Source: an uncultured Lachnospiraceae bacterium (GTDB lineage Bacteria > Bacillota > Clostridia > Lachnospirales > Lachnospiraceae). Taken from it: a stretch of 64,000 nucleotides of DNA. Numbering within the stretch: position 1 is the stretch's first letter; each line of letters begins with the position of its first letter. The translations under genes were made by a program, and so were the position numbers. The notes below the pieces were generated by a model that did not search any database, was not told the origin of the DNA, and worked only from the letters and a program-made list of their open reading frames with translations. Of this stretch, positions 49,183-58,324 are shown in pieces. The stretch covers positions 1 to 64,000 of the forward strand of contig CAJUTQ010000055.1 of the NCBI GenBank assembly GCA_910589265.1, given 5' to 3'.

Positions 49183-50976
49183 TTATTTATACATTGGCCC
49201 GTAAGCTGCGCATGCTCTGTAATCTTGACCTTCTTTATCCATTCCAAAGGCATTCCATGCTGCTGGCCTGAAAATTTTCTCCTCTGCCACATTATGCATG
49301 GCAACAGGAATTCTTAAAATAGAGCAAAGGGTAATCAAGTCTGGCCCAATATGCCCATAGCTAATAGCCCCGTGATTTGCCCCCCAGTTGTTCATAACAT
49401 CATAGGCTGTCTTAAAAGCCCCTTTCCCTGTAATCCTTGGGGCAAACCAAGTACAAGGCCATGTATAATCTGTTCTTTTCCATAAAATATCTGTTACCTC
49501 TTTAGGAAGATCTACTGTCCATCCTTCGGCAATCTGGAGAACTGGTCCTAGTCCCTTTACCAAATTTAGGCGGAGCATAGTAACAGGCATTTCTGCTGCT
49601 GTATAAAATCTGGAGGAATATCCCCCTCCTCTGAAATATCCATAATCTGCTAAGTTCCATGTAGTTGCCTTCAATATTGCTTCCTGATCTTCTTTTGTCA
49701 CCTCATACCAAGGCTTCATAACCCCTTTGCCATCCTTATCCTTTGCCTCTCCACATGCATCCAGACAGGCTGCCCCTGAGTTAATGAGATGAATAAACCC
49801 TTCCGATTCCTTTGCCATCCCTGTTAGCTCATAACCTGTGGCCTTTTTCACTGCCTCTGGACTCCAGTAAGTGCGAACGTCTGCAAAAATTTGAGGAGAG
49901 TTGGTAAGTAATTTAGAAAACAACATACCCAGTCCGTTAAGAACATCGTTTTCTGTGGCAAGTATGTAAGGCTCTCTTGCCCCATTCCAATCAAAAGAGC
50001 TATTGAGAAGCGCCTCTGGAAAATCACAGTTTGGGTAAAAGTCCGTCCACTGTCTTTGCCCTTGGAATCCCGCCGCTATGGCGTTATGCCCTACCATCTC
50101 TTCCTCCCTTCCCTCTGGCAGATTAGGATTGCCATTCATTAAATCCTTAATAATGCACATCATCTTGACAACAAATTCCCAGTCCTTATCTTTTTCTTCC
50201 CGAGACTTTTGAAGTTCCTCTGGATTTTTGTCAAATCCTTCTTTACATTTCTCCTTTGTCCAGGCTAAGGCTTTCTCATATTCTTTTTTATCATAGATTT
50301 CTTCCGTCATCCTTCGGATAATTTCTACTTCATCTACGGATTCTACTCTCATTCCTAAATATTCTTCGATAAATGCCGGATCAATAATAGAACCCCCAAT
50401 GCCCATACAAATGGATCCAATCTGTAAGTAAGACTTTCCTCTCATAGTTGCCGCCGCTACTGCTGCTCTTCCAAACCTTAAAAGCTTTTCTTTTACATCC
50501 TCTGGAATATTCCTATCGTCTGCATCGCACACATCATGACCATAAATACCAAAGGCGGGAAGTCCCTTTTGGGCATGGGTGGCCAGTACAGAAGCTAAGT
50601 AAACAGCCCCTGGTCTCTCTGTCCCATTAAATCCCCAGACACCTTTGATTGTCATAGGATCCATATCCATTGTCTCAGCGCCATAGCACCAGCAAGGTGT
50701 TACCGTTAAAGTAATATCCACTCCTTCTTTTTTGAACTTTGCGGCACAGGCAGCTGTCTCTGCCACTCGTCCAATGGTTGTATCTGCCATAATAACTTTC
50801 ACTGGTTCTCCATTAGAATATTTAATGTTCTCTTCCAAAAGCTTTGCCGCTGCCTTTGCCATGTTCATTGTCTGATCCTCTAGAGATTCCCTCACTCTCA
50901 AGGCTCCCCTTCTTCCATCAATCGTAGGTCTGATGCCAATTACTGGATAATCCCCAATCAATCTGCTTTTTGCCAT
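49183..50976 (-). CDS. fucI: L-fucose isomerase
   Basis: A 597-aa enzyme converting L-fucose to L-fuculose, of the usual family length. Recognisable segments are PVIGIRPTIDGRRGALRVRE at the N terminus, VKVIMADTTIGRVAETAACA, VTPCWCYGAETMDMDP, GSICMGIGGSIIDP and YGHIGPDLITLCSILRIPVA near the C terminus. These occur in FucI proteins, which bind Mn2+ at the active site between subunits. On the minus strand a TATAAT (51015-51020) lies 39 bases upstream of the start. The gene is divergent from an AraC-family regulator, a likely dedicated control partner. Confidence 0.93.
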   Translation of the reverse strand: MAKSRLIGDYPVIGIRPTIDGRRGALRVRESLEDQTMNMAKAAAKLLEENIKYSNGEPVKVIMADTTIGRVAETAACAAKFKKEGVDITLTVTPCWCYGAETMDMDPMTIKGVWGFNGTERPGAVYLASVLATHAQKGLPAFGIYGHDVCDADDRNIPEDVKEKLLRFGRAAVAAATMRGKSYLQIGSICMGIGGSIIDPAFIEEYLGMRVESVDEVEIIRRMTEEIYDKKEYEKALAWTKEKCKEGFDKNPEELQKSREEKDKDWEFVVKMMCIIKDLMNGNPNLPEGREEEMVGHNAIAAGFQGQRQWTDFYPNCDFPEALLNSSFDWNGAREPYILATENDVLNGLGMLFSKLLTNSPQIFADVRTYWSPEAVKKATGYELTGMAKESEGFIHLINSGAACLDACGEAKDKDGKGVMKPWYEVTKEDQEAILKATTWNLADYGYFRGGGYSSRFYTAAEMPVTMLRLNLVKGLGPVLQIAEGWTVDLPKEVTDILWKRTDYTWPCTWFAPRITGKGAFKTAYDVMNNWGANHGAISYGHIGPDLITLCSILRIPVAMHNVAEEKIFRPAAWNAFGMDKEGQDYRACAAYGPMYK

Positions 50977-51097
50977 TTTTTAAACCTCCATCTATTCATA
51001 TTGTGCATATAGTCATTATACATGAAATACTCATCCCCTTTCTTGTGCAATAGTAGCAAAAAATAGAACATTATTCACCTTGCCTATATTATTATTA

Positions 51098-51127
51098 TTG
51101 TAAATGTCTTTTTTGTCGTGGTATAAT
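51098..51127 (+). promoter_or_regulatory. Candidate promoter of the AraC-type regulator
   Basis: TTGTAA (51098-51103) and TATAAT (51122-51127) are 18 bases apart. Transcription from it would start only about 6 bases before the chosen ATG, so either the mRNA is nearly leaderless or the real start lies further in. Confidence 0.35.
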
Positions 51128-51139
51128 AGGAAAAAGATA

Positions 51140-52021
51140 ATGACAAGCTATTACGCTAAGAAAGAGGTCATTGTGCAGCGCTTTCCTTATAATGAGAACA
51201 AACAAAGGGGAACCTTTGATTTTCCTTTTGAATTCCATCATGTTACCCATGAGCATTCCAGATATATCATGCCTTATCATTGGCATGTAGAATTTGAGTT
51301 GATCCGTATTTTGCAAGGTTCCTTAGAATTTACCCAGGATGTAAAGACTTTTCTTGCAAAAGAAGGAGATGTGATTTTTATTGGAAGTGGTATTCTTCAC
51401 GCTGCCATCCCCCATAATTGTATTTATGAATGTATTGTTTTTGATATGAATACCTTTGTACAATATAATGATATATGTAGGAAATTTATTCAGCAAATTT
51501 TAAATTATTCCGTTATTATTTTTCATCATTTTTCAAAGGAACATAAGAAAATACATGAGACTGTGTGGGATATTTTTGAAGCCTTTAAGAAAGGACAGGA
51601 AGGGTATCAGCTTGTTGTTTTAGGACAATTCTATCATTTTTTTGGCATTGTCTATAGGGAACATTTGTATTTTACAGATATGCCCCAAACTCCCAGGGAT
51701 CACAAGCGTATCCATTTGATAAAAAAGGTTTTGAGATTTATTGAAGATTCTTATGCCTCTTCGATTACTCTGGAACAGCTTTCCTCTATTGTTCATATGT
51801 CCCCCAAATACTTTTGTAAGTTTTTCTTTGAGATAACCCATATGACTCCTATGGATTATGTCAATCAATACCGTATTGAACAAGCATGTCATCAGCTTCT
51901 CACAACGGATTTTCCTATTACAGAAGTTGCATTTAACTGTGGTTTTAACGATTCCAGTTATTTCATAAAAGTTTTTAAAAAATATAAAGGGACTACTCCA
52001 AAAAAATACTTAAAACAGTAG
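51140..52021 (+). CDS. AraC-family transcriptional regulator
   Basis: A 293-aa regulator with an N-terminal cupin sugar-sensing domain (MPYHWHVEFELIRILQGSLEF, EGDVIFIGSGILHAAIPHN) and a C-terminal AraC DNA-binding domain with two helix-turn-helix motifs (ITLEQLSSIVHMSPKYFCKF and ITEVAFNCGFNDSSYFIKVF). ATG 51140 gives a good domain start; a frame open from 51104 begins upstream of the probable promoter -10. It diverges from fucI, so a fucose-responsive activator of fucI is the natural guess. Its stop codon lies inside a bidirectional terminator stem. Confidence 0.88.
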   Translation: MTSYYAKKEVIVQRFPYNENKQRGTFDFPFEFHHVTHEHSRYIMPYHWHVEFELIRILQGSLEFTQDVKTFLAKEGDVIFIGSGILHAAIPHNCIYECIVFDMNTFVQYNDICRKFIQQILNYSVIIFHHFSKEHKKIHETVWDIFEAFKKGQEGYQLVVLGQFYHFFGIVYREHLYFTDMPQTPRDHKRIHLIKKVLRFIEDSYASSITLEQLSSIVHMSPKYFCKFFFEITHMTPMDYVNQYRIEQACHQLLTTDFPITEVAFNCGFNDSSYFIKVFKKYKGTTPKKYLKQ

Positions 52022-52025
52022 TCCC
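51988..52025. terminator. Bidirectional terminator between convergent genes
   Basis: GGGACTACT pairs with AGTAGTCCC across a loop of about 19 bases. On the minus strand T-rich TTTATATTTTTT follows; on the + strand CTTCCTTATTT follows. Confidence 0.6.
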
Positions 52026-52034
52026 CTTCCTTAT

Positions 52035-53582
52035 TTAAAAATACATGTACTCCAAATAAAGATCCTGGAATCCTTTCTCCTTTGCCAGGTTCATCTCCTT
52101 TGCAGTCCTTTTTATCCATTCCACCTTTCTCTTTCCTTCTTCACTGCCTGCACACAATACTGCTCCTTTTAAGGAACTATTTCCTACAGAAGAAATTTTC
52201 AAAAGGAGTTCTATAGGAAGAAGGCCAATCGCAGCTGCCTTATCCTTATTCATACAATACCCAAACCCTCCTGCCAAATATACTTTTTGTATTTTCTCAT
52301 AAGAAGTTCCATATCTTTCTATGAGTGTTTCTATTCCTGCTCTTATGGCAGCCTTCGCCATCTGAAACTCTCGAATATCTTTTTGAGTAAATGTAATGAC
52401 TTTTCCCTCCTTTGTCTCTCCAATAGGATATCCCATGTCAAAATAACAATCGGATAGGAGACCTCCATGATCCATTATTTTGGCCTTCAAAAGTTCTGCC
52501 GTTATTTCTGTTACCCCAGTGCCGCAAATTCCTATAGGAGGCTTCCTCCCCATAATCGTTTCATAAGAAGCTTTTCCTCCTTCTATGTTTACGCTGCATA
52601 TAGCTCCTGGAACACTACCCATTCCCCATGTAATATTTCCTCCCTCAAAGGCTGGGCCAGCTGCCGCTGAAGTACAAAGTATTTCTCTCCTAGTCCCTAT
52701 TGCCATTTCCCCATTGGTTCCCAAATCTAAAAACAGGGCAATCTCTTCTCTCTCCTCCCATCCACATGCATACAATCCAGATAAAATATCTCCTCCAATA
52801 AAGGCGGATAAAGAAGGCAAAATGGTAACCGGTATCTCATCCCATGTCTCATAAATCCAATCTGTATTTACTGGACAAAAAGGGTGGCTTCCCAACGTTT
52901 CGCAAGAATATCCCATAAGGAGATGAATCATCACAGTATTTCCTGCCAAAACAATTTCCCTCACTTGGTCCCTCTTTCCTCCTATCTCTTGTATTAAGTC
53001 TTCTATGAGATCTTTTAAGTCTTTACGGATACTCTCCTTTAGCTCCTCCCTCTTTCCTCCATTGGATGCCTGAATTCTTGAAATGACATCTGCCCCATAT
53101 TTTCTCTGATGATTGACCGCTGTACAAGTGGCTATATTTCCCCTTTTTTCTATCTCCTCTATCTGTCCTGCCAATGTAGTTGTTCCAATATCAATGCCAA
53201 TTTTATAAAAAATCCCTTCTCCCTGTCTTCTTTCTCCTTTTATGTTTTCCCTTTTTTCATCTTGAAAATGGGAAAGAACAGCAAACTCTTCCTCCCTATC
53301 ATCAAATATTTGTATTTTGCACCATTCCTTTGGAAAAGCTTTACATCCTAACCGATACCCCATGGCCAACTCTTCCTTGGAAAAAAAAGAGCGGTCTACC
53401 ATAGTGGCAGGCAGCTCCCCCTCTAGAATACGAATTTTGCATTTTCCGCAAGTGCCGTTTCCTCCACATACTGCGCTTACTGCCATGTTATTTCTAAGCA
53501 GCATTTCCAAAATGCTTTCTCCTTGAAGGCATGAAATTCTTTTTTCCTCCATACCCTTTTGAACAATAATATCTATTTTCAT
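52035..53582 (-). CDS. RACE-type corrinoid-protein reductive activator (2Fe-2S/DUF4445)
   Basis: A 515-aa protein. An N-terminal ferredoxin domain with CGGNGTCGKCKIRILEGE and a distant Cys (YRLGCKAF) carries a 2Fe-2S cluster. A middle linker leads to a C-terminal ASKHA-type ATPase domain (IGIDIGTTTLAG, LFLDLGTNGEMAIG, AAGPAFEGGN, VYLAGGFG). This is the architecture of RACE proteins (RamA is a related activator of different layout), which use ATP to reduce inactive Co(II) corrinoid proteins in methyltransferase systems. No corrinoid protein or methyltransferase gene is nearby, so the target is unknown. Confidence 0.87.
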   Translation of the reverse strand: MKIDIIVQKGMEEKRISCLQGESILEMLLRNNMAVSAVCGGNGTCGKCKIRILEGELPATMVDRSFFSKEELAMGYRLGCKAFPKEWCKIQIFDDREEEFAVLSHFQDEKRENIKGERRQGEGIFYKIGIDIGTTTLAGQIEEIEKRGNIATCTAVNHQRKYGADVISRIQASNGGKREELKESIRKDLKDLIEDLIQEIGGKRDQVREIVLAGNTVMIHLLMGYSCETLGSHPFCPVNTDWIYETWDEIPVTILPSLSAFIGGDILSGLYACGWEEREEIALFLDLGTNGEMAIGTRREILCTSAAAGPAFEGGNITWGMGSVPGAICSVNIEGGKASYETIMGRKPPIGICGTGVTEITAELLKAKIMDHGGLLSDCYFDMGYPIGETKEGKVITFTQKDIREFQMAKAAIRAGIETLIERYGTSYEKIQKVYLAGGFGYCMNKDKAAAIGLLPIELLLKISSVGNSSLKGAVLCAGSEEGKRKVEWIKRTAKEMNLAKEKGFQDLYLEYMYF

Positions 53583-53629
53583 AAATACGCCTTTCTCCTC
53601 CCAAAATGAATCCGTTCACTTAATGATTT

Positions 53630-54616
53630 TTAGGAAGCTTCCTCTTCTACGTCTAGCTGCTCTCCTTTGATTTCGACAGGCATATTTTGCCCGCCGTTTT
53701 CCAACTTTACTTCAACATCCTGGCTTACCTCAGAAGTCCAACCGCTATTGCTGGCCCTTATCTTATAAACCATAGGAAGCAATGGTCCCTTGGACAAAGT
53801 ATCCTTCCTCTCCATCATTGATGAAGGAAAGGTATCCACTACTACGGTTGTATTATCCGTATCTGTTGTAATAGCAAAATAAATAACAGGAAGGGCTGTT
53901 ACATAAGAGCCGTCTTTCTTTGCCCCATATATTTCTTCCTCTTTAATATTTGTCAAAAAGCTCTCCCTCTCTGACGGATATTCCTCCATATATTGGGCAA
54001 ATCCAGCGATTTGATTTTCTGGATACTTCTGAAACGTTCCACTTCCATCTTTATATACAAGCTTTTCTGATAAAAAAGCAGTATCCTGACTCCTCAAAGC
54101 AACCCCCAGTTGTTCCAGAAGCTGACTGTAGCTTTCTGCCTGAGCTTCTTGGCTTACTGGCTGCTTCTCCTTTGATAGGGGAACTTCCCCGTCACTCTTC
54201 TCCTCCTCTGGCAAAGGAGTCTTTGTCTCCTCTCCTTTTTGCTCCCCTTTCCCCGTTATCTCCTGTTCTTGCCGTTCCCTTAAAAGTTCTGTGACAAATC
54301 CCCCAATAGCAGGAGAAGCTATGGGAAACTCCTTTTGAGTACGTTGGAAAAAGGCATATACAATAGATATAAGAAGCACAAAAGATAATATTCCTCCCAT
54401 TATATATTCATATTTCCTTTGAAGAGTTTTGCTAAGCCCTTTTCTCCTTTTCCCAGGTGGAGGCTGTTTCACGGAATGAATTCCTCTCCTTCGTAACTGT
54501 CTTCCTCCTGGAGACAGATTCGATTGCACTGCTCTGCTTGCTTGTCCCATATTCGCCCTCCATGCTTTTCTCATCCTTTGTCTTCCTATTATATAGGATC
54601 CCTTTTTATTTCGCAA
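53630..54616 (-). CDS. Unknown single-pass membrane protein
   Basis: A 328-aa protein with a very basic cytoplasmic N terminus (about 70 residues rich in Arg, Lys, Gly and Pro), one membrane segment (YIMGGILSFVLLISIVYAFF), an acidic Glu/Lys linker (residues about 110-160) and an extracytoplasmic domain of about 160 residues with FAQYMEEYPSERESF, YVTALPVIYFAITTDTD and VVVDTFPSS. I do not recognise a family. Internal ATGs at 54574 and 54550 are alternative starts. It lies 27 bases downstream of addA and may share its transcript, though no functional link is evident. Confidence 0.75.
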   Translation of the reverse strand: MRNKKGSYIIGRQRMRKAWRANMGQASRAVQSNLSPGGRQLRRRGIHSVKQPPPGKRRKGLSKTLQRKYEYIMGGILSFVLLISIVYAFFQRTQKEFPIASPAIGGFVTELLRERQEQEITGKGEQKGEETKTPLPEEEKSDGEVPLSKEKQPVSQEAQAESYSQLLEQLGVALRSQDTAFLSEKLVYKDGSGTFQKYPENQIAGFAQYMEEYPSERESFLTNIKEEEIYGAKKDGSYVTALPVIYFAITTDTDNTTVVVDTFPSSMMERKDTLSKGPLLPMVYKIRASNSGWTSEVSQDVEVKLENGGQNMPVEIKGEQLDVEEEAS

Positions 54617-54643
54617 CTGCTATAGTCTTGTCCTTAACACTAC

Positions 54644-57600
54644 TTAACAGGATAATAAGATTACCTTATGGAGTTCAAAGGAATAAATATATTTCTCCTT
54701 TACCCTCTTCCCTGTTAAGCGTTCCATTGCTTCTGCATAATAATCTAACTGCACCCCATAAAACTTAGCTAATTCCTCCTTACTCTTTCCCCTGTCTGTC
54801 TTATAATCTAACAAAACCAATCCGTCATCCTCTTCAAAATATGCATCAATAATTCCCTGTACTAATATGGTTTCCCCTTCTGGAAAAGAAGAATGAATCC
54901 TCTTTGCTTCGTATTCCAGTACAAAGGGCTGTTCCCTTTTTAGTCTTCCCTTCTTATATGCTTTCTGCATTCTCTTTGCCAATGAAGTATGCAGAAACTT
55001 CTCTATGTCTTCCTTATCAATATAATCAAGAATTTTTTCTTGTATTTTTCCCTGGCTTTTCATTGTCAAAAAAAGTTCTTCCAGTTCCTCTAATGTATAT
55101 TCCTTTCCAAAGTCTAACAGTTCCATGACTTTGTGATAAGCAGTTCCCCTTTTTGCCCCTAAGGCTTCTTTAGCAGTTTCCACAAACTGAGGGATATAAG
55201 GGATGAGTATAGGCTCCTGATACAGCTTTTCCCCCTCCTCGTCCTCACCTCTTTGCTCCATTCTTTTTAGTTCTGTGACTGACAGTTTTTTATACAAGAG
55301 GGAGGAAGAAGGGTGAGGATATTCATAAGAGAATCTTTCTTCAATATGTTCTTTCATGCTCTTGGAAAATACATCCCCTTCTTCCATTCTTCTTACTACT
55401 TCTTTATAAAAGGCTTCCTTCTCCTCCTTACATACCTCCTCTTCAATTTCCCTTTCTACGAACTCTTGTATAGAACAGGTTTCTATCTTTAAAGGAGGGA
55501 GATCTTTTGTAAAGCAGCCTACAATATCCATCTCTATCCCTTCTTTTTTTACTGCATCTAAAAAAACAGGGTGTCTTGCAAGAGAGGCTAGGAGAAGCTC
55601 TAAATAACTTTCCGCCTCTGACACAAGGAAAAACCCCAGCTTTTCCTCTTCTCTGCCTGGAATAGAGGCAATCTTTTTCCACTGTTTTTCCAGATCTTTT
55701 ACATAACCTGTAAAAATCAATTTCTCCTTAGCTCTTGTCATTGCTACATAGAGAAGTCTTAACTCCTCCCCAATATTGTCTATTTTCCCTTTTCTACTCA
55801 TCACCCTTTTTAAAATTGTCGGTGCCTTTATACGTAGCTTAGGATCTACATAATCCATTCCAATTCCCAGATCTGGATCCATAATAACGCTCTTACGCAA
55901 ATCCATTTCATGAAAGGTTTTATGCATTCCTGAAAGAAAACAAATGGGAAACTCTAATCCTTTACTTTTATGAATGCTCATGATACGGACTACATTATCC
56001 TCTTCTCCAAGAACGCTAGCTTCCCCATAATCTATGTCATACTGTTTTAGTCCTTCTATGTACCGGACAAAGTAGAATAAACCTTTATAACTTGTTTTTT
56101 CAAAATCTCCTGCTCTTTCTAAGAGCATATCCAAGTTGGCCCTTCTCTGTCTGCCCCCTGGCAGAGCCCCCATATAATAGTAAAATCCTTGTTCCTCAAA
56201 CAAAGCTAAAAGAAGTTCATAGACTGTTGTATAAGGGAGCATACTCCTATATTTCTGTATAAGAAAGAGAAATTTATCTGTCTTCTCTTGAAGGAATGTT
56301 TCGTCGCTGCCCCAAAGCAATCTCTCATAAAGGTGCTTTTTCTGCCTTCCTATGGAAAGGAGCGCTATTTCTTCATCTGTAAATTCCCCCCATATGGATT
56401 TCATTACATTCATCAATGGAATATCTTGAAGGGGGTTGTCCAAAATTCTTAAAAAATCCAATGCTGTCCCTACTTCAGCCGAAGAAAAGTATCCTGTTTT
56501 CGATCCAATATGTACTGGAATGCCTGCCTCTGTTAATACTTTATGGAATACCTGATCCCACCCTGCATTTGTACGCAGTAAAATAACAATATCCCTATAC
56601 GTTGCCTTCCTATAAACAATCCCTTTTTCCTTTGCTTCTTCTTTATTTTCTTCATATTCCTTGGATACGACAACCTGGTTTTCCACTATGTCTTTTATTT
56701 TCCGGGCAATGAGCTTTGCCTCCAGCTCCCTTGGAGAAACTCCCTCCTCTTCTCCACATACAAGAAGAAGTTCTGAAACATTGGCATTTTTAGAGGCTGA
56801 GGCTGGATAATCCGCTCCTAGATGCAAAGCAGCTGATTCGTCATATTCAATGCCTCCTAAGTCTCTTCCCATCACCTGTTTCATTACAAAGTTCACCATG
56901 TCCAGAACTTCTTTTCTGCTTCGGAAGTTTTTATGTAAATCTACCTTTTGCATGGAGCTATCTTCTTCTGTATACTTCTCATACTTTTCCATAAAAATTT
57001 CTGGTCTGGCCAGACGAAACTTGTAAATACTTTGTTTCACATCGCCCACCATAAAATAATTGTACCCTCCCCATGCCTCCTTAGAAATAGATGATAAAAT
57101 ACATTCCTGAACATAATTACTGTCTTGGTACTCATCAATCATAATTTCGTCGAAATATTCCATATATTCCTTTGCCGTCTCCCTTGGCAGAAATTTTCCA
57201 TCCTCTTCTTTTACAAGAATCTGTAAGGTCAGATGCTCTAAATCAGAAAAATCAATTATATTTCTCTCTCTCTTTTCCTCCGTATACTTATGGATAAATT
57301 GAAGAGTGAGATCAACAAGCTCTTTTGCACTTTGGCCGCATAACTTTAAATCCATAAGCATCTTTTCTTCTTGTGCAAAAAAATATTCTTTTTCCAATGT
57401 TTCCAATCTCTTTTTTACATGATCCCGTATTTCCTTTACCCGGTTTTTTTTCCATTGGTCTGCACTAGCAGCCCGTTTACCCACAAGGGATGTTACATTT
57501 TTATTTAATAAAGCATCTCTGTATTCTGAAAAGGATGTACATCTTTCCAAATGATGAATCAGATTCTCATAAGACCGGATGGCATCCAAATAAGGGAGAG

Positions 57601-58324
57601 GTCCGTCCTCCTTTTGACAATAGGAAACTGCCTGTTCTATTTCCACCTTCATTTCAAGAATGGTATTTTTTATTTCCTTCCATACATCCTGAAACCAGCT
57701 TAGTTCTTGTAAGGAAGTTCCTTCTTTTATGTCATAATTTTTTTTAGCTGCGGTAAGCCACTGTTTTGGATTTGGATCGCTCATGGAAAAATGGTACAGC
57801 TTTAAAATAAGTTCTTCTAAAATATTGTCTGTCTTTTTAGGAGCAAAGCTCTCCACAAAATGATAAAAATTTTGTTCCTTTCTTTGGAAGGCTTCTTCCA
57901 GTACTTCTTTTACAACTTGTCCTTTTAGCAAATTTAGCTCTCCTTCATCGGCAATGCGAAAGGAAGGATCCAGCCCAATCATCTGGAAATGGTTTCTAAG
58001 AACTGATAGGCAAAAACTATGGATCGTTGTAATATTCCCATGGTTTAATAAAATTCCCTGCCTTTGTAAATGTTCATTGTTACTATCCCCATGGAGTTTA
58101 TTTCTAATGGCTTGACTTATTTTCTTTTTCATTCCTGCTGCTGCCCCATTGGTAAACGTAACAATTAAAAGGCGATCTACGTCCACAGGACATCTTTCAT
58201 CACAAATTTTCTGTAAAATTCTCTCTACTAAAACAGCTGTTTTTCCAGAGCCTGCCGCCGCAGAGACAAGGATGTTTTTCTCCCTTAAGTCAATGATTTT
58301 CTGCTGATCTGGAGTGAATATCAT
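54644..58324 (-). CDS. addA: ATP-dependent helicase/nuclease subunit A
   Basis: A 1,226-aa UvrD-type helicase fused to a C-terminal nuclease, the AddA subunit of the Firmicute double-strand-break repair complex. Motif I is ILVSAAAGSGKTAVLVERIL; later helicase motifs are IDFSDLEHL, IMIDEYQDSNYVQ (motif II), VGDVKQSIYKFRLARP and IMSIHKSKGLEFPICFLSG. The nuclease active site is near the end (ILVQGIIDAYFEEDDGLVLL followed by DYKTDRG). AddAB resects DNA ends to Chi-like sequences for RecA. The gene starts 35 bases inside the 3' end of addB, so the two are translationally coupled. The full expected length is present. Confidence 0.96.
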   Translation of the reverse strand: MIFTPDQQKIIDLREKNILVSAAAGSGKTAVLVERILQKICDERCPVDVDRLLIVTFTNGAAAGMKKKISQAIRNKLHGDSNNEHLQRQGILLNHGNITTIHSFCLSVLRNHFQMIGLDPSFRIADEGELNLLKGQVVKEVLEEAFQRKEQNFYHFVESFAPKKTDNILEELILKLYHFSMSDPNPKQWLTAAKKNYDIKEGTSLQELSWFQDVWKEIKNTILEMKVEIEQAVSYCQKEDGPLPYLDAIRSYENLIHHLERCTSFSEYRDALLNKNVTSLVGKRAASADQWKKNRVKEIRDHVKKRLETLEKEYFFAQEEKMLMDLKLCGQSAKELVDLTLQFIHKYTEEKRERNIIDFSDLEHLTLQILVKEEDGKFLPRETAKEYMEYFDEIMIDEYQDSNYVQECILSSISKEAWGGYNYFMVGDVKQSIYKFRLARPEIFMEKYEKYTEEDSSMQKVDLHKNFRSRKEVLDMVNFVMKQVMGRDLGGIEYDESAALHLGADYPASASKNANVSELLLVCGEEEGVSPRELEAKLIARKIKDIVENQVVVSKEYEENKEEAKEKGIVYRKATYRDIVILLRTNAGWDQVFHKVLTEAGIPVHIGSKTGYFSSAEVGTALDFLRILDNPLQDIPLMNVMKSIWGEFTDEEIALLSIGRQKKHLYERLLWGSDETFLQEKTDKFLFLIQKYRSMLPYTTVYELLLALFEEQGFYYYMGALPGGRQRRANLDMLLERAGDFEKTSYKGLFYFVRYIEGLKQYDIDYGEASVLGEEDNVVRIMSIHKSKGLEFPICFLSGMHKTFHEMDLRKSVIMDPDLGIGMDYVDPKLRIKAPTILKRVMSRKGKIDNIGEELRLLYVAMTRAKEKLIFTGYVKDLEKQWKKIASIPGREEEKLGFFLVSEAESYLELLLASLARHPVFLDAVKKEGIEMDIVGCFTKDLPPLKIETCSIQEFVEREIEEEVCKEEKEAFYKEVVRRMEEGDVFSKSMKEHIEERFSYEYPHPSSSLLYKKLSVTELKRMEQRGEDEEGEKLYQEPILIPYIPQFVETAKEALGAKRGTAYHKVMELLDFGKEYTLEELEELFLTMKSQGKIQEKILDYIDKEDIEKFLHTSLAKRMQKAYKKGRLKREQPFVLEYEAKRIHSSFPEGETILVQGIIDAYFEEDDGLVLLDYKTDRGKSKEELAKFYGVQLDYYAEAMERLTGKRVKEKYIYSFELHKVILLSC

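Noticed and set aside
54457..54768. 103-codon open frame on the + strand
   Set aside because: Crosses the addA/membrane-protein junction on the opposite strand with no start signal.
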